Source of the DNA: Leptospiraceae bacterium
GTDB lineage: Bacteria; Spirochaetota; Leptospiria; Leptospirales; Leptospiraceae
Assembly (NCBI GenBank): GCA_947458405.1
Contig: CANGZW010000010.1
Coordinates: forward strand, 1 to 56,288
DNA: 56,288 nt
Direction of reading: 5' to 3'
Shown: positions 29,387 through 40,617 of the stretch, piece by piece
Layout of the letters: each line of letters begins with the position of its first letter
How positions within the stretch are numbered: the stretch's first letter is position 1
Notes under the pieces: model-generated
What the model was told of the DNA's origin: nothing
Database searches by the model: none
The model's input: the letters and a program-made list of their open reading frames with translations, nothing else
Program-made: the position numbers and the translations under genes

Positions 29387-30295
29387 TTGAAACACATCAC
29401 TTATTTAATTAGTTTTTTTCTGGCATATCTATTTTATTTGCCATTTAAGTTTTTACCCTACCAAACCTGTTTATCTTATGGTAGAGGGCTTGTTATGTTA
29501 TTGTATCCAATAGCCAAAAAACATAGAAAAATTGCTTATGAAAATATCTCATACGCATTTCCAGAACTAAGCGAAATGGATAGATTAATCTTAACGAAAA
29601 AAAGTTTTCTTCATTTGGGTAATTTATTAGCGGGATTTCTATGGGCTCCACGTCTTACAAAAGAATGGATGGATGAGTATTTTGTGTACGACGAAAATTC
29701 ATTGAGAATAGAAAAACAAACTATCGAAGAGGGTATAGGGGTAGTTCTCATTTCAGGACACTTAGGAACATGGGAGATTTTGGTTCAATCCATGGGTGTT
29801 CGAATGAAGGGGGCTGGTATCTATAAAAAAATTAGAAATCCCTACATAGATAAATGGCTACGTAAATTAAGAGAAAACAATGGTATTAAATTAGTCCCTA
29901 TGGAGGATTCTCCTCAAGTTGTAAAAATGTTGAAAAATGGATATTGGGTTGGATTTGGATCCGATCAAAATGCAGGAAAAGCAGGAATTTTTGTTGATTT
30001 TTTAAATAGAAAAGCCTCTACTTTTCAAGGTCCTGCGCTCATGGCATACCTTACAGGATCAAAAATGTTAGTATATAGTACTTTGAGTGGTGAAAATGGA
30101 AAGGTAATAATTAGAGTGAATGACTTGGGCATCATCAATAAAAAAGATTATCCTGATAGGGATACTGCAATACGGGCTTATACTGAAAAATGGACCAAGA
30201 CTTTAGAAAGTGAAGTAAGACAATTTCCCGATCAATATTTTTGGGTACACAGAAGATGGAGAACAAAGCCGGGAGATTTTCCCGGTCAGGTTTAA
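29387..30295 (+). CDS. Lipid A biosynthesis late acyltransferase family protein (LpxL/HtrB-like)
   Basis: This 302-residue inner-membrane acyltransferase has an N-terminal membrane helix (about 5-22), the Arg/Asn-rich [16 protein letters not shown] block, the HX4E catalytic motif in [32 protein letters not shown] and the closing [12 protein letters not shown]. Family enzymes add secondary acyl chains to Kdo2-lipid IVA, so its presence indicates an LPS-bearing outer membrane. The start is a TTG at 29387 with AGGAATT about 14 bases upstream. It is convergent with the cNMP gene, with one base between them. Confidence 0.88.
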   Translation: MKHITYLISFFLAYLFYLPFKFLPYQTCLSYGRGLVMLLYPIAKKHRKIAYENISYAFPELSEMDRLILTKKSFLHLGNLLAGFLWAPRLTKEWMDEYFVYDENSLRIEKQTIEEGIGVVLISGHLGTWEILVQSMGVRMKGAGIYKKIRNPYIDKWLRKLRENNGIKLVPMEDSPQVVKMLKNGYWVGFGSDQNAGKAGIFVDFLNRKASTFQGPALMAYLTGSKMLVYSTLSGENGKVIIRVNDLGIINKKDYPDRDTAIRAYTEKWTKTLESEVRQFPDQYFWVHRRWRTKPGDFPGQV

Positions 30296-30296
30296 T

Positions 30297-31499
30297 TTAT
30301 AGTAATACTTTTTGCTCTTTTAATTTAGTTCTTATTACAGTAACATGCCTTTCTAATGCCATTAGATCATTGCACATAATCTTCCCTTCTTCAAATTTAA
30401 TAAATTTAAAAGTATTTACAAACTTAGGTGCAAATTTATCCAGGTCTTCAGAAATACTTATCATCTTAAAGAGATCTGCAAAATTGATTTCAAAATCAAA
30501 AGTACCACTTCCAATTTTAACCTTACTCTTTTCGACTAATATCATTAGCATATCTAATACTCTAGAGTTGGTATCATTTAAGTTAGAATTCAATATTTTT
30601 CTATAAGCGTTCCATATTCTTTCAGATAATATTGTGATAATTCTAGTCATGAGTTGGGGTTGCTTTTGAGTCATGACTTCAAAGTTTTGTTTATTAATTA
30701 CTAATAATTCAGCTTCTTCTAGGGCAGAAGCGGAAGCAGATCTGGGCTTATTTTCTAAGAGTGCCATTTCTCCAAAAATATCTCCCGGTTTCATTATGTT
30801 TAACTGCACTTCCGCATTATTAATTAGCTTAGTAATACGAATCTTTCCCCTTTGAACGATATATAGATCATTTCCGGGTTCATTTTCACAAAATACCATC
30901 TGGTCTTTTTCAAAAACTCTATTTGTTCCCTTTGCTTCCTCATAAGAAATCTCTTTAGCCCCCAATTCATTTAATTTAATTTTAGCATCCTCAACAAATT
31001 CACCTTCTGGTGAGTGTTTGAGATAGCTTTGTAACATATAAATAGCAGCTTGTTTCTGATCTAAATTTATATAATATTCAGCTAGATTATAGATAATATT
31101 TAAATTATCGGGTGAGCTTATTGATGTAGGTCTGGTGCCTGGATTTTTATCATCAAATTGTCGGAGCTTCTTAGAAAAATATCTAATTATCTTCATCGCA
31201 AGAGGAGAATTTTTTTGGATCAATTCTCCAAATTTTGTAAAACTCACAGCAATTAGTACTACAGGAGTCAGAGATAAAGCGGATTCAATTTGGGGGAGTT
31301 GACTCATAGCTGAAACAACACCAAAAAAATCTCCAGGTCCAATCACTTCACTTGCTTTTTCTCCGGCAACGGGAAAGTCTTTTTTTAGATTAATTCTACC
31401 TTCTTTGATTATATAAAATTGTTGAGATTTTTTTTCACCCTCCAAAATTATATAAGAGTTTTGAGGGTAGTTTGCCATTTTATATAGTACATTTTCCAT
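30297..31499 (-). CDS. Protein with two cyclic-nucleotide-binding domains separated by a helical/TPR linker
   Basis: This is a 400-residue protein. The first cNMP-like domain (about 10-110) has GDFFGVVSAMS but lacks the phosphate-binding Arg pattern. A helical TPR-like linker follows (about 130-185: NIIYNLAEYYINLDQKQAAIYML). The second cNMP domain (about 195-310) has PGDIFGEMALLENKPRSASASA, the canonical phosphate-binding cassette. The C-terminus (about 325-395) is a winged-helix-like remnant. It is therefore a fused form of the two-gene architecture at 54.7-56.3 kb. The ligand could be cAMP, another nucleotide or none. Confidence 0.8.
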   Translation of the reverse strand: MENVLYKMANYPQNSYIILEGEKKSQQFYIIKEGRINLKKDFPVAGEKASEVIGPGDFFGVVSAMSQLPQIESALSLTPVVLIAVSFTKFGELIQKNSPLAMKIIRYFSKKLRQFDDKNPGTRPTSISSPDNLNIIYNLAEYYINLDQKQAAIYMLQSYLKHSPEGEFVEDAKIKLNELGAKEISYEEAKGTNRVFEKDQMVFCENEPGNDLYIVQRGKIRITKLINNAEVQLNIMKPGDIFGEMALLENKPRSASASALEEAELLVINKQNFEVMTQKQPQLMTRIITILSERIWNAYRKILNSNLNDTNSRVLDMLMILVEKSKVKIGSGTFDFEINFADLFKMISISEDLDKFAPKFVNTFKFIKFEEGKIMCNDLMALERHVTVIRTKLKEQKVLL

Positions 31500-31736
31500 T
31501 TTTTAATCCGAATATTTAATTTTTAGAAGGTTAATTTAGTTTCAAACTTTATAGTTAAAACCAACGGTAACAGGTGATAATAATATTTTTTATTTGTCTA
31601 TTCTTTTTTAAAAAATAATATTATAATTTACTCTGATACGATTCAAATTTGTATTCATTATTAGTAAAACATAATTTAAAAAAAGGAAAAAGATCAAAAA
31701 CAAAACGTAGTACGCTAATTTCTATCTAAACTTAAT

Positions 31737-32111
31737 TTATGTATTTCCAAGAATATTTTCTACAAGTGCCAATAATGATTTTGGAGAAAATGGTTTGGTT
31801 ACAAAACCAACAGCTCCTAATTTATCTGCCTCATCTTTGTCTGAGTCGAGTCCTTTGGCGGTTAAAAAAATAATCGGAATACTATTCAACTCTGGATGGG
31901 ATTTTATTTTTTTGGCAGAATCGAATCCGGATAGTACTGGCATCATTATATCCATAATAATTAGGTCAGGCTTTATTTCCATGGCCTTTTGGTATCCCGC
32001 TTCTCCATTAAAAGCCATTACTGTAGAGTATCCTTTTTTGGTTAGTACATCATTTAAAATTTTTGAAATTTGGGGTTGATCGTCCACAATTAGGATTGTA
32101 GTTGTCATCAT
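31737..32111 (-). CDS. CheY-like response regulator
   Basis: From ATG 32111 (or the adjacent ATG 32108) this is a 124-residue single receiver domain. Acidic pair DD (10-11), phosphoacceptor Asp54 in DLIIMDIMMP, Thr in FLTAK and Lys in VTKPFSP are all present, so it should be phosphorylatable. An in-frame ATG at 32171 adds 20 non-conserved residues and is rejected. No output domain or cognate kinase adjoins it. Confidence 0.85.
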   Translation of the reverse strand: MMTTTILIVDDQPQISKILNDVLTKKGYSTVMAFNGEAGYQKAMEIKPDLIIMDIMMPVLSGFDSAKKIKSHPELNSIPIIFLTAKGLDSDKDEADKLGAVGFVTKPFSPKSLLALVENILGNT

Positions 32112-32160
32112 TTTATTCCGATAGTTGGTAGCATTGAAAGAAAACCTTAGAAAAGTCCAT

Positions 32161-32188
32161 AAGAAATACAAATATTTCTTTTTTTTAT
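32161..32188 (+). terminator. AT-rich hairpin followed by T-run upstream of nuoA
   Basis: AAGAAATA - CAAA - TATTTCTT forms an 8-bp A/T-rich stem followed by six T residues, terminator-like on the plus strand. It lies between the divergent CheY gene and nuoA, with no plus-strand gene just upstream, so it may insulate the nuo operon or be a chance structure. Confidence 0.35.
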
Positions 32189-32256
32189 TGGAAAGAATGA
32201 TTATTGCTTGACTTGGCTATTTCTGAAAGAATCATCAGGTTTTGGAGGAAAATTGA

Positions 32257-32640
32257 ATGGGCATAGGCGTTACCCCCGATGGATTAGGTCCGATTGTAGT
32301 TCAGCTAATTTTAGCATTAGGATTTTCCGTAGTAATACTCAGTTTGGCTTTATTAATAAGCCCTCGTAAAAAAAGTAAAACACAAGGAACCTTTGAATGT
32401 GGAGTTCCTTTCTATGGAGATGCTAGGGGTGTCTTCAATATTAAATTTTACTTGGTAGCCGTTTTATTTATACTTTTTGATATTGAAGCGGTCTTTTTGT
32501 ACCCATGGGCAGTTAGTTTGATTAATTTTAAAAATGCTGGTCTGGGATCATTCTTATTGTTAGAAATGTTCACTTTTATTGGTATTCTTGTAGTTGGATT
32601 GTATTATATTTGGAAAAAAGGAGCTTTGGAATGGGATTAA
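32257..32640 (+). CDS. nuoA: NADH-quinone oxidoreductase subunit A
   Basis: This 127-residue, three-helix membrane subunit of complex I has the conserved [20 protein letters not shown] block and [12 protein letters not shown]. It helps join the peripheral and membrane arms near the quinone site. GGAGG lies 8 bases before the ATG. A TTGACT at 32208 may be a -35 element, but no convincing -10 is seen. First gene of the operon; it overlaps nuoB by 10 bases. Confidence 0.95.
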   Translation: MGIGVTPDGLGPIVVQLILALGFSVVILSLALLISPRKKSKTQGTFECGVPFYGDARGVFNIKFYLVAVLFILFDIEAVFLYPWAVSLINFKNAGLGSFLLLEMFTFIGILVVGLYYIWKKGALEWD

Positions 32641-33191
32641 CAGATATTCTTAGAAAACCCGGTGAAACTCTGGGTGATATGGCACAGGTTGCCAATTTGG
32701 ATGCTATGGTTAACTGGGGACAGAGTTATTCATTATGGCCCTATCCATTCGCTACAGCATGCTGTGGGATTGAATTTATGGGAACTGCTTGCTCCGATAA
32801 TGACATAGCTAGATTTGGTGCAGAAAGACCCTCTTTTTCTCCCCGACAGGCAGATATGATCTTAGTTTTGGGTACAATTACATACAAAATGGCTCCCGTA
32901 TTAAGAGAAATCTACGACCAATTATCTGAGCCAAAGTATGTAGTGAGCGTAGGGGCTTGTGCTTCCTCTGGCGGGATGTTTGATACATATGGAGTTGTTC
33001 AGGGTATCGATAGATTTTTACCTGTGGATATATATATTCCCGGATGTCCACCTAGACCCGAAGCAATCATGGATGCATTGATTAGACTCCAAGAAAAGGT
33101 AAAAACACAAGGACTCGAAGCCAGAAGAACTGAAATAAAAAGAAAAATAGAAGAAATTAATGAGAGGAACAGGCCTCTAATTGTACGATGA
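32631..33191 (+). CDS. nuoB: NADH-quinone oxidoreductase subunit B
   Basis: This is 186 residues from ATG 32631, preceded by GGAG at 8 bases; an in-frame ATG at 32610 lies inside nuoA and is rejected. It carries cluster N2, the last iron-sulphur centre before quinone. Ligands are the ACCGIE cysteine pair, the Cys in [10 protein letters not shown] and the Cys in PGCPPRPEA. The rest, [18 protein letters not shown] and [16 protein letters not shown], is standard. Confidence 0.95.
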   Translation: MGLTDILRKPGETLGDMAQVANLDAMVNWGQSYSLWPYPFATACCGIEFMGTACSDNDIARFGAERPSFSPRQADMILVLGTITYKMAPVLREIYDQLSEPKYVVSVGACASSGGMFDTYGVVQGIDRFLPVDIYIPGCPPRPEAIMDALIRLQEKVKTQGLEARRTEIKRKIEEINERNRPLIVR

Positions 33192-33697
33192 AAGAAAAAG
33201 TAGAGAATTTTCTCCAATCTAAACTATCCCAATTTGTTTTAAAGTCTGAGCCAATCAATTCAAATATTCCTACCTATTCCATTAAATCCGAGGGAGTGGT
33301 GCCAGTAATCAAGGCACTAAAAGAAGACTCCGAGTTAAAATTTGATTTTTTAAATGATTTAACGGCAATTGACTGGTTAGGTAAAAGAAATCCAAGATTT
33401 GAGCTTTGCTATCTTCTTAAAAGTCCATCAAATAAGCACTTTCGAATCATGCTAAAAGCCGCTATCGAAGATGGCGAAGGGATTCATAGTATAACCTCTC
33501 TCTTTAAAGGTGCAAATTGGCCGGAGAGAGAAATCTTTGATCTCTTTGGGATAGAATTTATCAATCATCCATACATGGACAGAATCATCCTTCCCGACAA
33601 TTTCCAGGGACATCCTCTTCGAAAAGATTTTCCGCTCGAGGGATTTGGACAAGATTATTTAATATCTGACTTACTTCATATTCATCAGGAGGAATAA
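33188..33697 (+). CDS. nuoC: NADH-quinone oxidoreductase subunit C
   Basis: This 169-residue 30-kDa subunit of the peripheral arm has the [36 protein letters not shown] and [14 protein letters not shown] blocks. It is separate from nuoD, not fused as in E. coli. It overlaps nuoB by 4 bases. Confidence 0.95.
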   Translation: MKEKVENFLQSKLSQFVLKSEPINSNIPTYSIKSEGVVPVIKALKEDSELKFDFLNDLTAIDWLGKRNPRFELCYLLKSPSNKHFRIMLKAAIEDGEGIHSITSLFKGANWPEREIFDLFGIEFINHPYMDRIILPDNFQGHPLRKDFPLEGFGQDYLISDLLHIHQEE

Positions 33698-33701
33698 TTC
33701 T

Positions 33702-34922
33702 ATGGCAATTTACGAAAAAACAGCCAGTCGATTTCGAGGTAAATTTGATAATCTACCCGAAGGGCATTCATTAGTCAATCTTGGACCTTCCCATCCTGCA
33801 ACCCATGGAATCCTGCAAAACGTTGTTCAGTTAGATGGAGAAAGGATCGTAGATACGGAAGCAGTCATTGGATACGTACATAGATGTTTCGAAAAATTGG
33901 GTGAAAAATACGACTACAACCAATTTTTGGTCTGCACTGACAGAATGAATTATGTTTCCACTCCCCTCAACAATATAGGTTGGATTCTGACGGTTGAAAA
34001 TTTAATGCAAATTCAGGTTCCCGATAGAGTTACTTATGTAAGGATGATTATTTCCGAACTCTCCCGAATCATGGATCATATTATCTGCCAGGGTATTTTG
34101 GGTGTAGATTTAGGTGCATTCTCCGGAATGCTACACATGTTTCATCATAGAGAAAATATTTATACTATCATTGAAAAATTAACAGGCGCTCGACTGACTA
34201 CAACATTTTGTAGGGTGGGGGGAATGGAAAGAGATATCTATCCAGAGTTTGCTTCCGAAGTTAAGATGGTTACCAAAGGTTTAAAGCCCGCCCTAGATGA
34301 ATTTAGAGATCTCTTACTTCGAAATAAAATCTTCAATGAAAGAACAGCTGGTATTGGCGGAATTTCTGCTGAAGAAGCACTGGCATATGGCTACTCCGGA
34401 CCAAATTTAAGAGCTGCAGGTGTGGATCATGATGTCCGCAAGGATACACCATATATGCTCTATGATAAAGTCGATTTTGATGTTCCGATAGGAGAAGATG
34501 GATCAGTCCTTCATAGAGCCCTGGTTCGAGCCGAAGAAATGTATCAATCAATTCGAATAATAGAGCAGTTGGTCGATAATATTCCATCCGGGAATTATCA
34601 TGCAGATCTTCCTCATATATTCTTGCCCGAAAAGCAAAAAGTTTATACAAGTATGGAAGAGTTAATTTATCACTTCAAAATTATCATGCATGGAGTAAAG
34701 GTTCCTGTAGGAGAGCAGTACTTTGCAACGGAAGCTGCAAATGGAGAGCTTGGTTTTTATATAGTTTCTGAAGGAGAGAAGTCTCCCTGGAGAGTGCATG
34801 TCAGAAGACCCTGTTTTTGGTTTTACCAATCTTTTCCCGATTTGGTAAAGGGTGGGTTATTGGCTGATTCAATCGCTACAATGAGTTCATTAAATGTAAT
34901 AGCAGGGGAGCTTGACTGTTAA
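33702..34922 (+). CDS. nuoD: NADH-quinone oxidoreductase subunit D
   Basis: This 406-residue 49-kDa subunit lines the quinone pocket with NuoB. Conserved blocks are [10 protein letters not shown] (quinone-region His), [54 protein letters not shown] and the C-terminal [16 protein letters not shown]. Length is normal. It ends in TAATG shared with nuoE. Confidence 0.96.
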   Translation: MAIYEKTASRFRGKFDNLPEGHSLVNLGPSHPATHGILQNVVQLDGERIVDTEAVIGYVHRCFEKLGEKYDYNQFLVCTDRMNYVSTPLNNIGWILTVENLMQIQVPDRVTYVRMIISELSRIMDHIICQGILGVDLGAFSGMLHMFHHRENIYTIIEKLTGARLTTTFCRVGGMERDIYPEFASEVKMVTKGLKPALDEFRDLLLRNKIFNERTAGIGGISAEEALAYGYSGPNLRAAGVDHDVRKDTPYMLYDKVDFDVPIGEDGSVLHRALVRAEEMYQSIRIIEQLVDNIPSGNYHADLPHIFLPEKQKVYTSMEELIYHFKIIMHGVKVPVGEQYFATEAANGELGFYIVSEGEKSPWRVHVRRPCFWFYQSFPDLVKGGLLADSIATMSSLNVIAGELDC

Positions 34923-35401
34923 TGAGTTATAAATTTTCCGATACATCCGAAAAAAGATTTCAAAAGTTACAAACCATGTTTCCGGATAAAAGATCACTAA
35001 TCTTACCAACTTTGTATTTGGTGCAAACAGATCTGGGCTTTGTAGATTCAGAAAATATGAAATACATTGCCGATCGAATAGGTTCACCTATTGAACTTTC
35101 TCATGTGTATGGAGTGGCTACATTCTATACAATGTATAACAAAAAACCGGTTGGGAAGTATCACATACAAATCTGTGAAAATATATCCTGTTATATAATG
35201 GGCAATGATGATATAACCAATCATCTCTGCAAAAAGTTCTCTATTAAGAAGGGAGAAACAACTCCTGACAAAAAATTTACAGTTACTGGAGTACAGTGTT
35301 TAGGAGCTTGTGGGTATGCTCCTATGATGCAAATAAATGAAAAGTACCATGAAAATCTTACACTAGAAGAAGTTGATAAAATTATCAACTCATTGGAGTA
35401 G
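34922..35401 (+). CDS. nuoE: NADH-quinone oxidoreductase subunit E
   Basis: This 159-residue 24-kDa subunit carries [2Fe-2S] cluster N1a. The four ligands are visible as CENISC and CLGAC in [11 protein letters not shown]. The [12 protein letters not shown] block is standard. It pairs with NuoF in the NADH-oxidising head. Confidence 0.95.
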   Translation: MSYKFSDTSEKRFQKLQTMFPDKRSLILPTLYLVQTDLGFVDSENMKYIADRIGSPIELSHVYGVATFYTMYNKKPVGKYHIQICENISCYIMGNDDITNHLCKKFSIKKGETTPDKKFTVTGVQCLGACGYAPMMQINEKYHENLTLEEVDKIINSLE

Positions 35402-35404
35402 AAA

Positions 35405-36679
35405 ATGACTGAAACAAAAATTCTAACAAAGTATAGAGGAGAAAAAGACTCCCATACAATTGCTCATTATAAATCAAAGGGTGGATATGAAGCCGCCAAA
35501 AAAGCTCTAACTTCAATGACATCCGATCAATTAATTGATGAAATTAAAAAATCTGGATTACGGGGTAGGGGTGGTGCAGGCTTTCCCACGGGAATGAAGT
35601 GGAGTTTTATTGATAAAAAAAATCCTAAACCCAAGTACCTAGTCTGTAATGCAGATGAAGGGGAACCCGGAACATTTAAAGACAGGATTTTGTTAGAAGA
35701 GCTTCCTCATCAAATGGTAGAAGGTATGATTATTGCCGCAAAAGCAATCGATGCCCACCATGCTTATATTTATATTCGGGGGGAGTATACCCTTTCTATC
35801 GAAAGAGTGCAAGCAGCAGTTGATGAAGCCTATGCTGCAGGTCTATTGGGAAAAAATATTTTGGGCTCAGGTTATGATCTAGAAATGGCACTTTATCAGG
35901 GTGCTGGAGCTTATATATGTGGAGAAGAGACAGCATTAATTAATTCATTAGAAGGTAGAAGAGGTCATCCTCGATTAAAGCCACCTTTTCCTGCGGTTGC
36001 CGGACTTTATGGGTGTCCTACTGTTGTAAATAACGTAGAAACATTTTCAGCTGTAACTCATATCATTCAAAATGGCTCAGAGTGGTATGCTAAAATGGGT
36101 ACGGCAAAATCTACGGGAACAAGATTATTTAGCGTTTCAGGACCAGTAAAAAAACCCGGAGTCTATGAGATAACTCTTGGTACGCCCTTAATGGTTCTAA
36201 TCAACGAACTTTGTGGGGGAATGAAAGACGGAAAAACTCTCAGAGGAATCATACCTGGCGGCTCATCTGTCCCTATTTTAACAGCCAAAGAATGTGAAAC
36301 AGCCAACATGGACTTTGAATCAATGGCCGATCATAAAACTATGCTCGGAAGTGGAGCGGTAATTGTCCTGTCCGAAGACAATGATATAGTTGAATCCACC
36401 TTCCGACTTGCTGAGTTTTATGCTCATGAATCCTGTGGACAATGTACTCCCTGCAGAGAAGGTACACATTGGGTAGCTGGATTGCTTCATAAAATCAAAG
36501 ATGGTCATGGTTCTCAAAAAGACCTTGATTTGATATTGTCACTAACAGTCAATATGGAGGGGGGAACGACAATTTGCCCTCTAGCTGATGCTTGTGTTGG
36601 TGCAGTTCGTCCTACAATTCAAAAGTTTAGAAGTGAATTTGAATCAAGACTCCAAAAAGAAAATAAACACGTAGCATAA
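35405..36679 (+). CDS. nuoF: NADH-quinone oxidoreductase subunit F
   Basis: This 424-residue 51-kDa subunit binds NADH, FMN and [4Fe-4S] cluster N3. It shows the glycine-rich [49 protein letters not shown] and the cluster ligands [11 protein letters not shown] plus the Cys in TTICPLADA. In canonical complex I electrons pass next to NuoG, but no nuoG follows here: nuoH begins 8 bases downstream. Confidence 0.96.
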   Translation: MTETKILTKYRGEKDSHTIAHYKSKGGYEAAKKALTSMTSDQLIDEIKKSGLRGRGGAGFPTGMKWSFIDKKNPKPKYLVCNADEGEPGTFKDRILLEELPHQMVEGMIIAAKAIDAHHAYIYIRGEYTLSIERVQAAVDEAYAAGLLGKNILGSGYDLEMALYQGAGAYICGEETALINSLEGRRGHPRLKPPFPAVAGLYGCPTVVNNVETFSAVTHIIQNGSEWYAKMGTAKSTGTRLFSVSGPVKKPGVYEITLGTPLMVLINELCGGMKDGKTLRGIIPGGSSVPILTAKECETANMDFESMADHKTMLGSGAVIVLSEDNDIVESTFRLAEFYAHESCGQCTPCREGTHWVAGLLHKIKDGHGSQKDLDLILSLTVNMEGGTTICPLADACVGAVRPTIQKFRSEFESRLQKENKHVA

Positions 36680-36687
36680 GGAACTCC

Positions 36688-37725
36688 ATGGATCTAAATT
36701 TAATCTTAGTTTGGGCAGTTAAGAGCGGTTTATTATTTTTTGTAATAATTACTGCTTGTGCTTATTATACATTAGCAGAAAGGGTAGTAGCTGCTTTTAT
36801 TCAGGATAGAAGGGGTCCTAATAGGGCGGGTCCATTAGGGTTATTCCAACCTCTGGCGGATGGTATTAAATTTTTAACTAAAGAGGAAGTTTTTCCTTCT
36901 CAGGTTAATAAAATCACTTACCTTATAGCTCCTGCTATTTCTGTTAGTTGTGCAATTATGGCTTGGGCAATTATCCCTTTTGGGGGAAGATTTCAACTAC
37001 CTGAGTTTCTATCTTCTTTGGTTGGTTTTACTGATGTAGATCTACAAGTTGCAAATCCTGATACTGGAATCCTTTTTCTCTTAGCAATTTCCTCCTTGTC
37101 GGTTTATGGAGTTATACTTGCAGGTTGGAGCTCAAACAACAAGTATTCCTTAATGGGATCGATTCGGGCAACAGCTCAAATGATTAGTTATGAACTTCCT
37201 TTGGGACTTTCCTTGACAGCTATTGTCTTAATGGCTGGATCCTTAAGATTAACAGATATTAACAATGCTCAAAAAGATTTATGGTTTGTTTTTACCCTCC
37301 CCGGATTTATGGCGTTTCTGATTTTCTCAGTAGCTATGTTTGCTGAAACAAATAGACTTCCTTTTGATCTCGCAGAAGCGGAATCAGAATTAGTTGTAGG
37401 CTTTCATACTGAATATGGTGCATTCAAATTTGCTCTCTTTTTTATAGCGGAGTATATGAATATGATAACGATGAGTACTGTTGTAACACTCTTATTTTTC
37501 GGTGGATACAATGTACCATTTGGATTGGGTAACGATTTTCATGGTTTGGGTATTGCATTTTTTCTCTTAAAAGTTGTTTTTTTTGCATTTTCTTTTATGT
37601 GGGTTCGATGGACTTTACCCCGTTTTAGATATGATATGTTGATGAGTATTGGTTGGAAAAAACTAATACCATGGGCATTGGCAAATATTGTTTTAGCAGC
37701 AACTTATGTTGTTTATTGGAAATAA
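36688..37725 (+). CDS. nuoH: NADH-quinone oxidoreductase subunit H
   Basis: This 345-residue membrane subunit at the heel of complex I has eight or so helices. It contains [37 protein letters not shown] and the Glu-rich [27 protein letters not shown] loop next to the quinone channel. It directly follows nuoF; nuoI, which normally follows nuoH, is absent. Confidence 0.96.
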   Translation: MDLNLILVWAVKSGLLFFVIITACAYYTLAERVVAAFIQDRRGPNRAGPLGLFQPLADGIKFLTKEEVFPSQVNKITYLIAPAISVSCAIMAWAIIPFGGRFQLPEFLSSLVGFTDVDLQVANPDTGILFLLAISSLSVYGVILAGWSSNNKYSLMGSIRATAQMISYELPLGLSLTAIVLMAGSLRLTDINNAQKDLWFVFTLPGFMAFLIFSVAMFAETNRLPFDLAEAESELVVGFHTEYGAFKFALFFIAEYMNMITMSTVVTLLFFGGYNVPFGLGNDFHGLGIAFFLLKVVFFAFSFMWVRWTLPRFRYDMLMSIGWKKLIPWALANIVLAATYVVYWK

Positions 37726-37737
37726 ATATGGAAGGAA

Positions 37738-38331
37738 TTAAATTTTAATATGGAATTAGATCTATCCAATCCTCAGCCTCTATTATTCCTAATTTTTGCT
37801 GGAATTTGTTTGGGGTCATCTTTATCGGTAGTACTTCATAAAAATCCCGTTATATCAGCCGTTTCTCTTGTGCTTTCTTTTTTTGCTCTGGCCGGTATCT
37901 ACGCTGTGATGAATGCAATTTTTATAGCTACAATGCAGGTTTTAGTATATGCGGGAGCAATCATGGTTTTGGTGATTTTTGTAATCATGCTACTTTCACT
38001 AAGAGAAGAGACTAACTTGGAAATTTGGAGAAGTCCCATCAAGCAGGCTGGAATTGTAATACTCGTATTTATGTATGGTGTTCTTTTGGTCGCCGCTGTA
38101 AATTATAATCCAGAAATAGGAAATGGGAAACCAGTAGAGAGTTATTCTTTTATGATTCAAGATGGTCAAAATAAGGGTATTGAAGTTACTGGTAATACTG
38201 CCAGTGTCGGTGCTTCCACATTTCTGGATTATTTATTACCTTTTGAATTGGTTTCTATCTTATTAACAGCGGCTGTAATAGGCGCAGTTGTTATTGCAAA
38301 AAGAGAAAAATTGAATAATCCTAACACATAA
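37738..38331 (+). CDS. nuoJ: NADH-quinone oxidoreductase subunit J
   Basis: This is a five-helix membrane subunit. I place its start at ATG 37750 within this span; the extra bases before it are an A/T-rich leader after nuoH. Conserved pieces are [40 protein letters not shown] cut across helices 2-3, and a C-terminal helix [21 protein letters not shown] hydrophilic loop of about 40 residues before the last helix is typical. Confidence 0.88.
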   Translation, partial: LNFNMELDLSNPQPLLFLIFAGICLGSSLSVVLHKNPVISAVSLVLSFFALAGIYAVMNAIFIATMQVLVYAGAIMVLVIFVIMLLSLREETNLEIWRSPIKQAGIVILVFMYGVLLVAAVNYNPEIGNGKPVESYSFMIQDGQNKGIEVTGNTASVGASTFLDYLLPFELVSILLTAAVIGAVVIAKREKLNNPNT

Positions 38332-38345
38332 AGAGGGAAAAAATT

Positions 38346-38666
38346 TTGAATACAATTATTTCTGGTGTTCCGTTAACTTACTATTTGACTTTAGCGGTTA
38401 CTATGTTTGCAACTGGAGTCTTGGGTGTATTATTAAGGCGAAATGCGGTTGTGATTTTTATGTCCGTAGAACTAATGTTAAACTCTGTAAATTTAGTTTT
38501 TATATCCTTCTCTAAAGCTATGGGTAACATAGGAGGAGAAGTAATAGTATTTTTCGTAATGGCTATAGCCGCCGCAGAAGCGGCAGTTGGTTTGGCTATT
38601 GTTATTGCAATCCACAGACACAAAAAGACTGTCTTTGTGGATGAAATCAATCTATTAAAGTGGTAA
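38346..38666 (+). CDS. nuoK: NADH-quinone oxidoreductase subunit K
   Basis: This 106-residue, three-helix antiporter-related subunit begins at TTG 38346 after AGAGGG. It has the proton-pathway Glu in [16 protein letters not shown] and a second buried Glu in [13 protein letters not shown]. Confidence 0.93.
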   Translation: MNTIISGVPLTYYLTLAVTMFATGVLGVLLRRNAVVIFMSVELMLNSVNLVFISFSKAMGNIGGEVIVFFVMAIAAAEAAVGLAIVIAIHRHKKTVFVDEINLLKW

Positions 38667-38670
38667 TTTT

Positions 38671-40611
38671 ATGTTAGATTTGTTTTATCTTGTTATACTC
38701 CTTCCCTTGGTTGGTTTTTTGATCAATGGATTCCTCTATCGAAAGTTAAATCACACACTTGCGGCAATCATAGGGATTTCTGCGGTAGCCATTCCCTTTT
38801 TCATAACGGTTGGGGCCTTATTTCAGTATGATCCAATGCATGCAACGAAACCTTATAATTTCTTGCTTTTAGAATGGATTCATGCAGGTAATTTTAAGGT
38901 TAATTTTGCCTATCAGGTCGATCAACTTTCCCTCTACATGACTCTTATTATTACAGGGATAGGTTCTCTTATTCATGTTTATAGTATGGGTTATATGCAT
39001 GGAGATGAAGGATTCAATCGATTCTTTGTGTATCTAAATTTATTTATATTTTCCATGCTTAACCTTGTTTTGGGTGATAATTTAGTTTTAATGTTTCTTG
39101 GTTGGGAAGGAGTGGGGGTCTGTTCTTATCTATTGATTGGATTTGACTATCATAAATCATCAGCGGCAAATGCTGGAATGAAAGCCTTTATTACCAATAG
39201 AATAGGGGACGTTGGCTTTGCTGTGGGTATTTTTTTAACATATTGGTATACAGGAAGCGTGGTTTATACCGATGTAATCGCCGCTTTACCAACTGCGATA
39301 CCCTTTAAAGAAATAATAAATTGGGTTGCCTTTGCATTCTTTATCGGTGCCATCGGGAAGTCAGCTCAAATACCTTTGTATGTATGGTTACCCGATGCTA
39401 TGGCAGGGCCTACTCCTGTATCTGCATTGATCCATGCCGCTACAATGGTTACAGCGGGTGTTTTCATGATAGCCAGACTCAATCCTATCTTTATGGCGGC
39501 AGAAATTGCCAGTGATTATATTGCTATCACTGGAGCTGTTACAGCTCTTTTTGCGGCAACAATTGGACTTTATCAGACAGATATTAAAAAGGTATTGGCC
39601 TATTCAACTGTATCTCAATTGGGATATATGTTTTTAGCAATGGGAGTTGGGGCATACACAGCTGGAATGTTCCACTTAATGACACATGCTTTTTTTAAGG
39701 CGCTTATGTTCTTGGGGTCGGGTTCTGTAATTCATGCCATGCATCATGAGCAGGATATGAGAAATATGGGTAATCTAAAAAATTACATGAAAATTACCTG
39801 GATTACATTTATGATTGGAACTTTGGCAATAGCTGGTATTCCTCCATTCAGTGGTTTTTTCTCAAAAGATTTAATTTTAGAAAAAGCATTTGGGCATCAT
39901 GGAATTGGACCTCTACTTTGGGGGCTTGGGTTTCTAGGTGCACTTACCACAGCGTTTTACATGTTTCGCTTAGTATTTTTAACATTTTATGGGAAAGAAA
40001 GAATTGATCATCACGTAAAACATCATTTACATGAATCTCCTTTTAGTATTACATTTCCTCTAATGGTATTGGCTATTGGAGCGGCTTTCGCTGGACTTTT
40101 ACAGGTTCCACATGTATTATTCGGTGGAGTTCATATTCTCGATGATTTCTTTAAGCCAATCTTTTCTCAGGGAGAAACTGTGATTCAGGCTTGGGGTATC
40201 ACTAAAGAACCTCATCACATGAGCGAATCTACCGAGATTTTACTAATGGTTTTATCAGTTGGTATTGCTCTTACAGGGATAGTCTTAGCTAGAACCTTTT
40301 TTATCGGAAAAGGAATGGTACCACCTGCTGATGAAGGATTTAAGGGATTAACCAAGGTAATTTACAATAAATACTATGTAGATGAGATTTTTCAGGCTTA
40401 TATTATAAATCCATTAATTGAAATCTCAGATGCTCTTGCAGACTGGGATAAAAAGTTTATTGATGGGGCAGTGGTTGGAGTTGGTAAATTATTCTTAACT
40501 CTCTCTGATGGAATCAGAAGACTCCAAACAGGGGTCGTTGGGGATTATGCATTGTATATTGTTATGGGTGCATTTTTTGTATTATATTACGTATTTTTTA
40601 AGGGGGCTTGA
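38671..40611 (+). CDS. nuoL: NADH-quinone oxidoreductase subunit L
   Basis: This 646-residue Mrp-antiporter-like proton pump subunit contains FLGWEGVGVCSYLLIGF, LPDAMAGPTPVSALIHAATMVTAG (split across two helices), the broken-helix Lys/His region STVSQLGYMFLAMG and the long C-terminal lateral helix region. Length is normal for NuoL. Confidence 0.96.
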   Translation: MLDLFYLVILLPLVGFLINGFLYRKLNHTLAAIIGISAVAIPFFITVGALFQYDPMHATKPYNFLLLEWIHAGNFKVNFAYQVDQLSLYMTLIITGIGSLIHVYSMGYMHGDEGFNRFFVYLNLFIFSMLNLVLGDNLVLMFLGWEGVGVCSYLLIGFDYHKSSAANAGMKAFITNRIGDVGFAVGIFLTYWYTGSVVYTDVIAALPTAIPFKEIINWVAFAFFIGAIGKSAQIPLYVWLPDAMAGPTPVSALIHAATMVTAGVFMIARLNPIFMAAEIASDYIAITGAVTALFAATIGLYQTDIKKVLAYSTVSQLGYMFLAMGVGAYTAGMFHLMTHAFFKALMFLGSGSVIHAMHHEQDMRNMGNLKNYMKITWITFMIGTLAIAGIPPFSGFFSKDLILEKAFGHHGIGPLLWGLGFLGALTTAFYMFRLVFLTFYGKERIDHHVKHHLHESPFSITFPLMVLAIGAAFAGLLQVPHVLFGGVHILDDFFKPIFSQGETVIQAWGITKEPHHMSESTEILLMVLSVGIALTGIVLARTFFIGKGMVPPADEGFKGLTKVIYNKYYVDEIFQAYIINPLIEISDALADWDKKFIDGAVVGVGKLFLTLSDGIRRLQTGVVGDYALYIVMGAFFVLYYVFFKGA

Positions 40612-40617
40612 TAGTAA

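Noticed and set aside
30241-30606. Plus-strand frame spanning the end of the lipid A acyltransferase gene
   Set aside because: It mostly overlaps the well-supported cNMP-domain gene on the minus strand.
31500-31736. A/T-rich imperfect inverted repeat near 31579-31626 between the cNMP and CheY genes
   Set aside because: It is composed only of A/T runs with bulges, so pairing is expected by chance; no gene or clear regulatory site is seen in this gap.
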